64,000 bases of DNA. Source: Bedellia somnulentella (Eukaryota; Arthropoda; Insecta; Lepidoptera; Bedelliidae). Where the stretch lies: positions 4,650,001 to 4,714,000 of the forward strand of contig OY755178.1 of assembly GCA_963576735.1 (NCBI GenBank). The letters are read 5' to 3'. The notes under the pieces were generated by a model. That model was not told the DNA's origin. It was given only the letters and a program-made list of their open reading frames with translations, and did no database searches. Positions 54,441-64,000 of this stretch are shown piece by piece. Within the stretch, counting starts at the first letter, position 1. Each line of letters starts with the position of its first letter. Both the position numbers and the translations under genes were made by a program.

Positions 54441-54561
54441 CATCGAAAAATTACATAGGTATGCAAAAATATAGTTACATTCAAAAGATAAAATAAATGA
54501 CTAAAATAATTTATTTATTAGAAAAAAGGTAGACCAATATAATTAATAATTAAAATTACAT

Positions 54562-54897
54562 AACATAACATAAACATAAACGTTCACGACGAATATCCCC
54601 GAAGGGGTTGGCAGAGGTACTAATACTTCCGAACATCACGTGACTTTGTCACCTGGTGTTCAGAGTACCCACGTTTTGCATGGACAGTGTACTCACGTGA
54701 TAGGGGGCAGGCCTATCGCCGTTTTGTACAAATACACTGTCACATAGCTAAGTACAACTCGGCCAGGTTAGTTTCCTCACGATTTTTTTCCCTCACCGTG
54801 AACAACCATGATAAAATAACCATACATATGACTTTAGTAAATTCAAATTGGTGTAGGACCAACCCGGGATTTGAACTCACGTCTGTCTGTTTCAGGG
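54562..54897 (-). repeat. Family B SINE with 11-bp target duplication
   Basis: TAAAATTACAT at 54551-54561 and 54898-54908. The tRNA head is truncated; hairpin block atatccccgaaggggttgg and an (ATGTT)n tail are present. Confidence 0.9.
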
Positions 54898-55552
54898 TAA
54901 AATTACATTTGTTACATTATTCCATTAGATTTACAAGGAGCACTACATGTGGAAACCTCTGATTTGCATCTAATTATTTACTTAGTAATACTCGTAATAA
55001 ATGTAGCTGTAAGCTCCCCAAATAAAACATAATTTCTGCATTGTTTATATGAATGCATAACGTACAATATACAACAATTACAATTACCCTCTTTTGATGT
55101 AATACGCAAATCAGATTTACACAAAAAAATCTTCGTAAATGAAAGACATTCATAGTAGGTAGGTGCATGTACTTTGCAGTGGATGCTAAAAGAGTGCTGC
55201 AAGGGCAAACGACGGCTTTAATGGGACCGCTCAGAACTAGTCAGGATAAAAAATAAGAACGGCTTTGTGGTAAAAAGCTGGGCGAAATCCCTCTCTAAAT
55301 GTACAGTGATTTAAAATTTAAACTTCTCCGAGTGTGATTAAAGAACTGCTGCATGCAAAATGTTACTCTACTTTCTTGATTATGAATAGTTAAAGCGGAA
55401 TTCTTGTTTGAGGTACGGATGATAGCTTTGCAGTTTTATAAATATTACATCGTGGGCAAAGTTGGTTGTACTGAATATTCTGTTACATTTTGTGCAAGGT
55501 GCAAGGCAACGCCCGTGATGTAGTTGTTTTAAAGATTATCGTCATGATGTGT

Positions 55553-56160
55553 ATGTCGTGGCCATATCGTAGATTTGAACACATCGTGAAATGATCGATC
55601 ATTTCATGAAATAGTCACGTTTCATGATGTGGCCAACTTAATTTGACCAGATCATAAAATCGTCAACGTTTCACGATTTAATCATCCACGCTTGGCCAGA
55701 TCGTAGAATAGGGCGACCTGTGAAATGCGTTCCAAACTCAACGGTTTTTTAACATATTTCTCAGTTTTTTCGTAATTTGCAAAGTACTCGAGAACCTTTC
55801 GTCGAAAACTCTTATGCAATTACTTTCTTCTTCGCTTTATAGCGAATAATTAATTTTTTTACTGCGAGAAATAATATTTTTGACAGTGGCCGCCATCTTC
55901 ACACATAAACAAAGCATTTTCAGCGCCTCTACCGGTAATTAATGTGACTACTTTACGATATGACCAAATAATCTTAACCATTTCATGAAGAGGCCGCGCG
56001 TTTAGTTGGCCATATCGAGAAACGATTTCTTATCATCGATCTGCCCAAACCACATCACGATGTGGCCAATAAGCAGTTGAACATTTCATGAAATATGACT
56101 ATTTCATGAAATGATCGACCATTTCACGATGTGTTCAAATCTACGATATGGCCACGACAT
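55553..56160. mobile_element. 608-bp element with about 60-bp inverted ends
   Basis: ATGTCGTGGCCATATCGTAG ... gaacacatcgtgaaatg at the left is matched by the exact inverse at 56110-56160. Several more copies of atttcatgaaat and cgatnnggcc words lie inside. No coding part; no convincing target duplication. Confidence 0.75.
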
Positions 56161-56164
56161 GTAT

Positions 56165-56868
56165 ACATCGTTTAGATAATTAAATTAATTTGCCCTACAT
56201 CAGTTCCCATGAGAAATTAACTGATTTATAATATTAAAAAATAACTTTAAAAAGTAGAAGAATAGACAGAGAATCTAAGACGACATACTTAGTATTGCAA
56301 GAATAACCTTATGATCCGTTCTCTGTAAGTCTGAAATTTGCATTGTAGAAAACTTAAACATTACGATACAACATAAACCTAGTTAACTCATAATTTGTTC
56401 TACAATAAAGTCAATTAATGCTCGAATTACACCATCAAGTGAAGCTTTATACTTAATTTAAAATAAATGCGTGTTATGATTTTTCACCACTACAAAGGAA
56501 TGCAAACTCTCTATAATGAACACCCTTCCGCCCTCGCCTCAGTTCCATTCACCAGAAATCTCAGGAGACAGTCTTGATGACGATCCTTTGTATTTGCATG
56601 TAAACGCTCATTTCATTTACGGGACCTTTTTAAATTCCTTTAGGGATTACATAATGACAAAACAAGCTATTTTCTCTGACGAAGCAATTTCGTTTTAATG
56701 CTGTGTCGCTGATAGTATGTCTTTAAGTGAAATTTTAAACAATGTAGATAGACTGCTTGATTTTCTTAGATAAACAAATGCATCTGTTTTTTATCCATAC
56801 CTAAATTAACGGATAATAACTAGAAAAAAGTTTTCATATTGTAATCGTTACGTTCATATATACATACA
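56165..56868. other. No recognisable feature
   Basis: AT-rich sequence without supported gene or repeat. Confidence 0.35.
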
Positions 56869-56875
56869 CACTCAT

Positions 56876-56945
56876 GTACTCACGCCAATATTTCCAATTG
56901 GGGGTAGGCAGAGACTATCGATTGCAACTCTGTACGATCCTGGAA
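56876..56945 (-). pseudogene. LINE-D 3' terminus, minus
   Basis: tactcacgccaatatttcc, gggggtaggcagagactatc and gtacgatcctgg: the inverse of the LINE-D end, including the hairpin block. Confidence 0.55.
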
Positions 56946-57083
56946 AAGCTCTCTAGAGAGATTTGCCATATTCTTAGAAATGGAAATTTCTCAGCCACTT
57001 TTGAAAGTAAAGTGGGAAAAGGTTGTAAAATTAAAAATTGATGTAAATTGATCTTTGATCAAATCTATTAAGTAGATACATAG

Positions 57084-57349
57084 ATACGTAGATAGATTTG
57101 CTGTGTAGTGTCGGCTTAGAATAACACTACCCCATTTCTTCCGGTGGGTGTACCTAAGAGGCGACTAACGGTATTGGGGATTTAAGGGATTTTGGGCGAT
57201 GCGGTTGGAGACCCATCACCAATAACCTTTATTTTGCCATCTTTTCCCCACTCAACTATCCAAAAGTGGCTGAGGAACTTCTAGTTCCTTAGCTCTGGCT
57301 ACCCCTTCTAGGGATTTATAGCCGTGAGTATATGTATGTATGTATGTAT
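57084..57349 (+). repeat. Family A retroposon, best + copy, 12-bp target duplication
   Basis: GTAGATACATAG at 57072-57083 and 57350-57361. Complete from gctgtgtagtgtcggctta to gtgagtatatgtatgtatg; useful as family reference. Confidence 0.93.
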
Positions 57350-57354
57350 GTAGA

Positions 57355-58080
57355 TACATAGTCAGAACCGAACGTATTCTGAAAAGTATAGTCTCATAAA
57401 CAAAACATATATCGGAACAATGCCTTGTTTTCCTCTAATTGACTCCGTGACTCCCTGGCCGCGAGGATACCGCGGCGCCGAAGTAAGTACTTAAGCCATG
57501 AAAGGAAAATTTACTTGTCTGTAATGAAGGGCTAAGGTTCAAGCTCTTACTTCAAACATAAATTTGTCTTAATTAATAATAATCCCCCCATGAGGTTTTC
57601 ATGAACAAAAAGATTTAAATTATAAATTTGTCTGCTTTGTTTTATTATTGACAGGCCACAATTTTTGTTACACTGTTGATTTGTTACAACAGGTAACAGG
57701 AAAGGTAATATAACAGATAATATACTACTATACTAGGTAGTATGTAGTTAATTTATACAGATGTATTACCGAATTTGTTGGCAGCATTAAAATTTTTATT
57801 TCTAGGTATAAGAGCCTTTTTTAGGGTTCTGTACTAAAATGAAACCTCATTACTAACAGTATTATCTCTCTGTCTATCAGACCGTCCGTCTGTCACATGG
57901 CGTGTCAGCGCGCCAACTGTCTCTCATGAACTTGAAAGTTGAAATTTTCACAGATATATTATCTCTGTTGCGGCCATTAAAAATATATATTAAAAAAGCT
58001 GTCATACAACAAATTTCGTAATAAATATTTTATTTTCTTCAAAAGTAAATAAAAAATTAAGGAGGTACGCGAGGTAATTT
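57355..58080. other. No gene found
   Basis: Contains taatccccccatgaggttttc near 57584, repeated at 63747 and inverted near 61040: an unclassified dispersed repeat. Confidence 0.4.
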
Positions 58081-58327
58081 GCTGCATAGTGTCGGCTTAG
58101 AATAGCACTACCCCATTTCTTCCGGTGGGTGTACGTAAGAGGCGACTAAGGGTATTGGGGCTATTAAGGGATTTTTGGGCAATGCGGTTGGAGACCCATC
58201 ACCAACAACCTTTATTTTACCATCTTTTCCCCACCCAGCTTTCCAAAAGTGGCTGAGGAATTTCTAATTCCTTAGCTCTGGCTACCCCTTCGAGGTGTTT
58301 ATAGCCGTGAGTATATGTATGTATGTA
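58081..58327 (+). repeat. Family A, full length
   Basis: gctgcatagtgtcggctta to gccgtgagtatatgtatgt; very close to the copies at 57101 and 59808. Confidence 0.9.
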
Positions 58328-58844
58328 CGCGGGCTGACTCGAACTTAGCCGGTTTTTGAAAATATAATAAGTCTCGACATGGGCATATGCTCAACATTGT
58401 TAAATGATGATCGATGCACATCAACTAACAATCACTTATAATCTCCAGAACTTTAAATTGCCTCGTATGAAACTCACTGGATGAAATGTGATAGTGTTAT
58501 AATAAGCCAACACACCTCGTTGGTTAATATGAACGCAACCGGAACAGACGGTTTAACATAATCTCCCGTGGACTCAAACATCTCATCGGTTAGAAAGTCA
58601 GGTCATGTATCTTGTAATGCCTTAATCGAATCAATTTATTTCATTTTATGTATGTTTATATTTGTTAATAGTTTAATATTTTTTAATTTAATATACCTAA
58701 CGTTCAGTCAGAACTAGTTTTTTTTTGTATAGATTATGTGGATTTAAGCAGAGTTATCTATTTCATAATGATGTCGGACATCTATCTAACATGACTATAA
58801 TTTATTGACCTCACCATTCAAAGGTTGTATGGAAAAGATCACGG

Positions 58845-58920
58845 GGTTATGGGTATACTCCTCAGGATTCAAACCCAAGTCCTCCGGCTCACAAACTAAT
58901 CACTAACTATCCATGAAACC
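58845..58920 (-). repeat. Possible family C head, diverged
   Basis: ggattcaaacccaagtcct (B-box-like in inverse) and actaatcactaactatcca. Confidence 0.35.
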
Positions 58921-58934
58921 AAATAATCAATCTA

Positions 58935-59184
58935 CATACATACATACATATGCTCACGGCTATAAATCCCTAAAAGGGGTGGCCAGAGCTAAGGAATTGG
59001 AAATTCCTCAGCCACGTTTGGAAATTTTAGTGGGGAAAAGATGGTAAAATAAAGGTTTTCAGTGATGGGTCTCCAACCACATCGCCCAAAAAATCCCTTT
59101 AAAGCTCCAAATCCGTTAGTCGCCTCTTACGTACACCCACCGGAAGAAATGGGGTAGTGTTATTCTATGCCGACACTACACAGC
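58935..59184 (-). repeat. Family A, minus, 10-bp target duplication
   Basis: AATCAATCTA at 58925-58934 and 59185-59194; full length. Confidence 0.93.
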
Positions 59185-59807
59185 AATCAATCTAGCAACA
59201 AGATAAAATCCAGTAAAATTATAAACTCAAAAAACTACGATTTAAAACCATAAAAATGCAACAGGAATAAGTATATTTTTACGTTTCTTAGATAAAACGG
59301 TTAAAGTCTTCGTCAAACAAATTAGGTTAACTAGTGATGGGCGTGTGAACGAGTTATGTAAATCGAGTTATCTGTTTCCCGACGTCCAGTTAATTCTGTT
59401 CTTTCTCGTTTCGGTGGCGGGATGGGGAATTGCGCTGTTTTGCATTTTGATGAACAATCGTGTAGTCCGCAGGAAATGTTGCGCTTCTCTTTGTTAACTA
59501 TTGATCTAACGCGGAAAGTTGGAAAACTGACGGGTTGTTCCGACTAGAAATTAACGGTTAATGTAGAAAAGAGTTTTTCAGGATAGCTGGTATTTGAATA
59601 CTTAATACAAGCGCAAGTAAAGATAGATAATAGCGGATAAAAGTGAAATTCGGCGAATATGAATACATATCGAATATGCGGCGTGCAGGGCTGCCAAAAT
59701 ATGTTTGTCATCTCTGTTTGTCAAACTAAGGTGTAGTTCAGTGAAAGTAGTGTTTGTTATTGGATGTAAACGAGCACCGAGAAATAATATTATTTTCTTA
59801 AAATTTG

Positions 59808-60051
59808 CTGTGTAGTGTCGGCTTAGAATAGCACTACCCCATTTCTTCCGGTGGGTGTACGTAAGAGGTGACTAACGGTATTGGGGCTTTTAAGGGATCT
59901 TTGGGCGATGCGGTTGAAGAACCATCACCAACAACCTTTATTTTACCATCTTTTCCCCACTCAACTTTCCAAACGTGGCTGAGGAATTTCTAATTCCTTA
60001 GCTCTGGCTACCCCTTCTAGGGATTTATACCCGTGAGTATATGTATGTATG
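59808..60051 (+). repeat. Family A, full length
   Basis: gctgtgtagtgtcggctta to cccgtgagtatatgtatgt; the hairpin 3' arm has a single change (tataccc for tatagcc). Confidence 0.9.
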
Positions 60052-60534
60052 TTTATATGTCTTAAATGTGTACTTAACTTCGTGTACATATTTTAGGTCT
60101 ATCTAAAATATTCTTGTCATTTATATTCATTTTTATTAACAATAAAATGGTCTATCTTGCTTGGATCCAACGAAATTCATATTCAAGTCCTCAATTACAT
60201 AGATAGTCAAGCTAACAAATCATAAACATAAAATGTCCTAGAATGGCATATAAGGGCATGAAATGACTATGCCAGTAGCCAACATTATAATTTTATGCTC
60301 GTAAATAAGTTGTAGTCAACTTTGCGAATGAACTAGCTTGTATGGGGAACACTAAGGAAGCTACTCTATATCGTCTTAACCAAAATTGCACAATGCCTCA
60401 AGACAGAAGTGTTTTAGCAGTGTGTGTTGCCAGCCGTTATTTAATGCACAGAAACATGGCCTCCCACAATGTGTCTAATCAGAAGGCTCAGAGCTACCCA
60501 AATAGCAAAAGTTACGATGCTACTTTCACTAAAT

Positions 60535-60750
60535 GGCCAGTTTTTTGATCCGTGGTTAACTCAACAATTTGTTAAATATCGTAACTATTAGTTAGATATC
60601 AGCAAAATGCATTTTTTAACCCGTGGTTAGAGTAACTAATGGTCAAATATCGACCCAAAATGGATTTACGATTTGACTACTGGTTAGTCATTTAACTATA
60701 GTCAATGTAACAAATGGTTATATTTTTAACACCGGATCAAAAAACTGGCC
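60535..60750 (+). mobile_element. MITE, arm 1 of a head-to-head pair
   Basis: 216 bp with its own inverted ends GGCCAGTTTTTTGATCCG / CCGGATCAAAAAACTGGCC; flanking ctaaa on the left and ctaag in the middle. Confidence 0.85.
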
Positions 60751-60755
60751 CTAAG

Positions 60756-60981
60756 GGCCAGTTTTTTGATCCGTAGTTAAAAATATAACCATTTGTTATA
60801 TTGACGTGACATTGACTATAGTTAAATGTCTAACCAGTAGTCAAATCGTAAATCCATTTTGGTTCGATATTTGACATTAGTTACTCTAACCACGGGTCAA
60901 AAAATGCATTTGGCTGATATTTAACTAATAGTTACGATTTTTAACAAATGGTTGAGTTAACCACGGATCAAAAAACTGGCC
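60756..60981 (-). mobile_element. MITE, arm 2 (inverted second copy)
   Basis: 226 bp, inverse of arm 1 with few substitutions and an insertion of about 10 bp; the same terminal sequence and ctaag on its right. Confidence 0.85.
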
Positions 60982-60984
60982 CTA

Positions 60985-62864
60985 AGTGATCAAATCGTGA
61001 GCCGGGCTAACTGAAATAGTTTAAATCTTTTTGTTCATGAAAACCTCATGTGGGGATAATTACTATAAATAAAAAAAATATATATTATATAATATCCCGC
61101 CTGTGTCGAAATTTTTCTTTCCTTTATTTATTACTAACTGAAAAAGCCCGAAGAATAGCAAAACTTAAGTAGCAATGAACAGGGACATCACGGACGATGC
61201 AGAATAGGTAGGCTGATTGAAGGCTTAGTGAAGCTTTTAGTTGAGGGCAGTGCTGGCCAAGTCATAGTTCTAAAGTGGACGTCTGTTGGCTGAATAATAA
61301 TGACCTAAGAAAACTTTACATCATACATACTTAATATGCATTACAATCAAATAATTCGCTAACATTTATTCTTAATCATCTTTGTAATAATCACCGCAAT
61401 CTAATCAACAGCCACAGCGTATTCCAAACTGCCTGATTCATAATGAAATGGTCCACATTAAAATAAGAGCGCTTCCGAATGTAAAACTAAATAAAGCAGT
61501 AGCTGTGCCAATTCTGTGATAAAACTAGTGAAAGGCTGTATTTTGCGCAATTATAACTCTTATTGCAGTGGGCTAAGGTGCAAGGGGTGAGGGGGTGTCG
61601 CCAATACGTCTGGCTGCCATAAAGAGGCTGCTCGTAAACCTCCGCTGGCTGCCCCATTATACCACGCAGATGTTATCGCGATATAAAGCGCCAAAATTAA
61701 AACCTATAAAGTATGAACCGTTCCGCTGCCGATTCATATCTGACAGCTTATTCCAATTTTTTTTTTGTAAATTTTCATTATATATTTGTTTTTCGTTTTT
61801 CATCTGAAAATTTCAGCGTGTTTATAAAATATCAGTTTTCAGATTTAAAAGTTTATTGCCAATATTGTCTTTTTAGAAATAAAGTAACCATACGTAATAC
61901 AAGTATTATTACTTTGAATAAAAGTAAACAGATAATAGTCATGTGAAATTGTAGTCATTAAAAACGGCGGCAGTAGAGCCGGTATACTAGGCTAGCCAAA
62001 ACTTCGCAATCCATCAAATTAGTATAAACCATTTTTACTCTGCAATTCAACCATTACTGTGAGCTCAATAAGAACAAATAATATAAAAAAACAAATTCAA
62101 TAATAGAAAAAACAAACGAGCCAAACGCTCTTAATGGATTAGAAATTAATTGGAGGATTAAACATTGAATATTATTTTACCTAGACTTTTTAATTGTACT
62201 AAAACTGTAATAAAAGAAAATTTCTTTTTATACAGAATATGCATTTGTTTCAGATTAAAAAATATGCATTTAAAACATACTAGCGCCTTGCAACAATACA
62301 CCACTAAAATATTCTGCATATTAACTTCGGACTTCCGGGAACAAATTCATCATATTCGTTGGAGAAAATTCATAGCATAATTTGAATAAATTTAAGTACA
62401 TTACGCGCCACTTTTAACGAGTCTATTAAAAATGCATGGGTTTTCTAACTACACTGTTATATAAGGCGAAGCTTTACTTTGGCGGGGATTCTGTCTATTT
62501 ACTTCTTTAGTCATTAGTTTCAATATAAAACTTTCTGGTATTCAGCTAAAAATGCAATATTATAAAATTGGTATATACTAAAATAAAAACGCATTCACTT
62601 TGCAATTTACCAATTAAATTATGAAAACGATCTCCATTTTATTTAAATTTAAAATTACATATCAAATGGATATGCATAGTAAATTACAGAGACTGGAAGA
62701 AAGGAATAATGGTAATGCTTGAAACCCGTAGAATAAATGGTATCTGACATAGTCTTAAAACTGTGAAAATCTTTAGGGGAAGCCTAGGTCCAGCAGCAGA
62801 CGTCTTTTGGCTGAATGGTGATGATTATCGGAATTAGCCAATTTTTTTCCAGATTTTAGTTTTT
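60985..62864. other. No gene found; LINE 3' crumbs
   Basis: Non-coding AT-rich sequence. 61140-61305 (ctgattgaaggcttagtgaag ... gtctgttggctgaataata) and 62690-62825 (ggggaagcctaggtccagcag) look like eroded RTE-type LINE 3' ends. Confidence 0.4.
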
Positions 62865-63110
62865 GCCGTGTAGTGCCGGCTTAGAATAACACTACCCATT
62901 TCTACCCGTGGGCGATCGTAAGAGGCGACTAACGGTATTGGGGCTTTTAAGGGATTTTTGGGCGATGCGGTTGGAGACCCATCACCAAAAACCTTTATTT
63001 CACCATCTTTTCCCCACGCAACTTCCAAAAGTGGCTGAGGAATTTATAATTCCTTGGCTCTGGTTACCCCTTCCAGGGAATTACAGCCGTGAGTATATGT
63101 ATGTATATAT
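62865..63110 (+). repeat. Family A, full length
   Basis: gccgtgtagtgccggctta to gccgtgagtatatgtatgt; shares gggaattaca in the hairpin with the copy at 12576, so the two form a subfamily. Confidence 0.9.
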
Positions 63111-63350
63111 TTTAGAAATTTATGTCAAAACGAGGAGATATAGAATAACACATATTTGAAAATGTATCGTGAATTTACTAAAAATAAAAAACATACAATG
63201 TGTATAACAAGTGGCTTTCCAGATAAGTGTTACGATCCCTCGGACATGGAAGCCATAATTTGTAAGTACATGATCAGATATAATCATATCAGCGCATATT
63301 TATACCAATATAAGCAATTATTATTATTATTAGTGGACGATGGCTGGATG

Positions 63351-63370
63351 GTTAGGTTAGGTTAGGTTAG
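63351..63370 (+). repeat. Short (TTAGG)n run
   Basis: Four TTAGG units. TTAGG is the usual insect telomere repeat; at this length it is an interstitial microsatellite. Confidence 0.6.
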
Positions 63371-64000
63371 ATGTTTGTTTTGTAGCCTCCAATTATATGT
63401 AAAATACATTTATTTTATTTAATAAATAAATATAATCCATGTGGGTGCTCGTAAAATATGTCATTTTTCGTACTTACTTAATTTTAATGCGATGTCTGTT
63501 TATAAAACAAAAGAATTGGCGCCCAATTTTGTAGACTTAGTGATTAATGATATAAGAATCCAAAGATAATATCAGAAAAAGTAACATCAATCTTAGTGAA
63601 ACCGTTTAAATTGAAATATCATAATGTTCCATAACAGTGGAAAACAGCCGGTTACAAGTAAATAAAGTCAAATAAATAAAGAATAAATAAAGGAAAGAAA
63701 AATTTCGACACAGGCCGGATTTTTCTTTCCTTTATTTATTAGTAATAATCCCCACATGAGGTTTTCATGAACAAAAAAAATTAAAATAAAGTCAAGTTTA
63801 ATTATTGCCGCAAGATTTAAACAATTATAAAAAAGGCTTACAAAAGAAACAACATGACAATTCTCTCATTATTTGTGTTTTATAGTTATTTTGATATTGC
63901 AGAAATATGTTTGTAATTATATGATAGAATAGTTGTGTTACGTTATGAATACAATTTAGCATAATTCGCATTCAGAACGAAATTACTCTGTGCATTTCTT
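63371..64000. other. No gene found; small hairpin and repeat
   Basis: 63690-63735 pairs aaaggaaagaaaaa with tttttctttccttt around a tttcgacacaggccgga loop; related sequence occurs near 50024 and 61110. Confidence 0.45.

Noticed and set aside
60342..60548. 68-codon open frame
   Set aside because: Runs into the palindromic MITE; no motif.

Overview
The window is insect nuclear DNA, most likely from a moth or butterfly. It is AT-rich and intron-bearing, carries many retroposons with (TATG)n-like tails, and contains Helitron-like elements, piggyBac-like TTAA elements, BEL/Pao and Gypsy LTR elements, and a short TTAGG run. The species cannot be named from the sequence.

The only host gene supported is the 3' part of a Dscam-family cell-adhesion gene on the + strand (5360-17359, poly(A) signal at 17453). 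Twelve exons can be joined by phase. They encode two fibronectin III domains, an Ig domain, two more fibronectin III domains, one transmembrane helix and a short cytoplasmic tail, which is the C-terminal layout of Dscam proteins. The remaining upstream exons lie before base 1, so bases 1-5359 read as intron filled with retrotransposon debris. One intron appears to be GC-AG, and the exon at 14967 is followed by four decaying tandem copies of its own 3' end plus donor site.

Downstream of 17.5 kb I find no host gene. The rest is layered mobile DNA: a 490-bp-LTR Gypsy element that kept gag and integrase but lost protease, RT and RNase H (21691-25458); a nearly intact BEL/Pao element on the minus strand (36784-43106); several 5'-truncated non-LTR elements; two TTAA-flanked piggyBac-like elements, one carrying transposase fossils; at least three Helitron-like elements; several hairpin MITEs, including a 448-bp near-perfect palindrome; and three SINE-type families called A, B and C here.

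Family A (about 250 bp) is the commonest repeat, with more than 25 copies or fragments on both strands. Several copies show 9-12 bp target duplications, 5' truncation and a (TATG)n-like tail. Family B is tRNA-headed (about 320-400 bp). Families A and B share with the end of a LINE reading frame a common 3' block: a CTCTG-SC-A-CCCC hairpin followed by GTGA and a tandem-repeat tail, with what look like compensating changes in the outer stem. This shared, structure-conserved 3' end suggests one LINE machinery mobilises both SINE families. It is the most interesting signal in the window. Nesting gives a relative chronology: a Helitron-like element split a family A copy without target duplication, a family A copy landed in another Helitron-like element, and a MITE landed in a family B copy.
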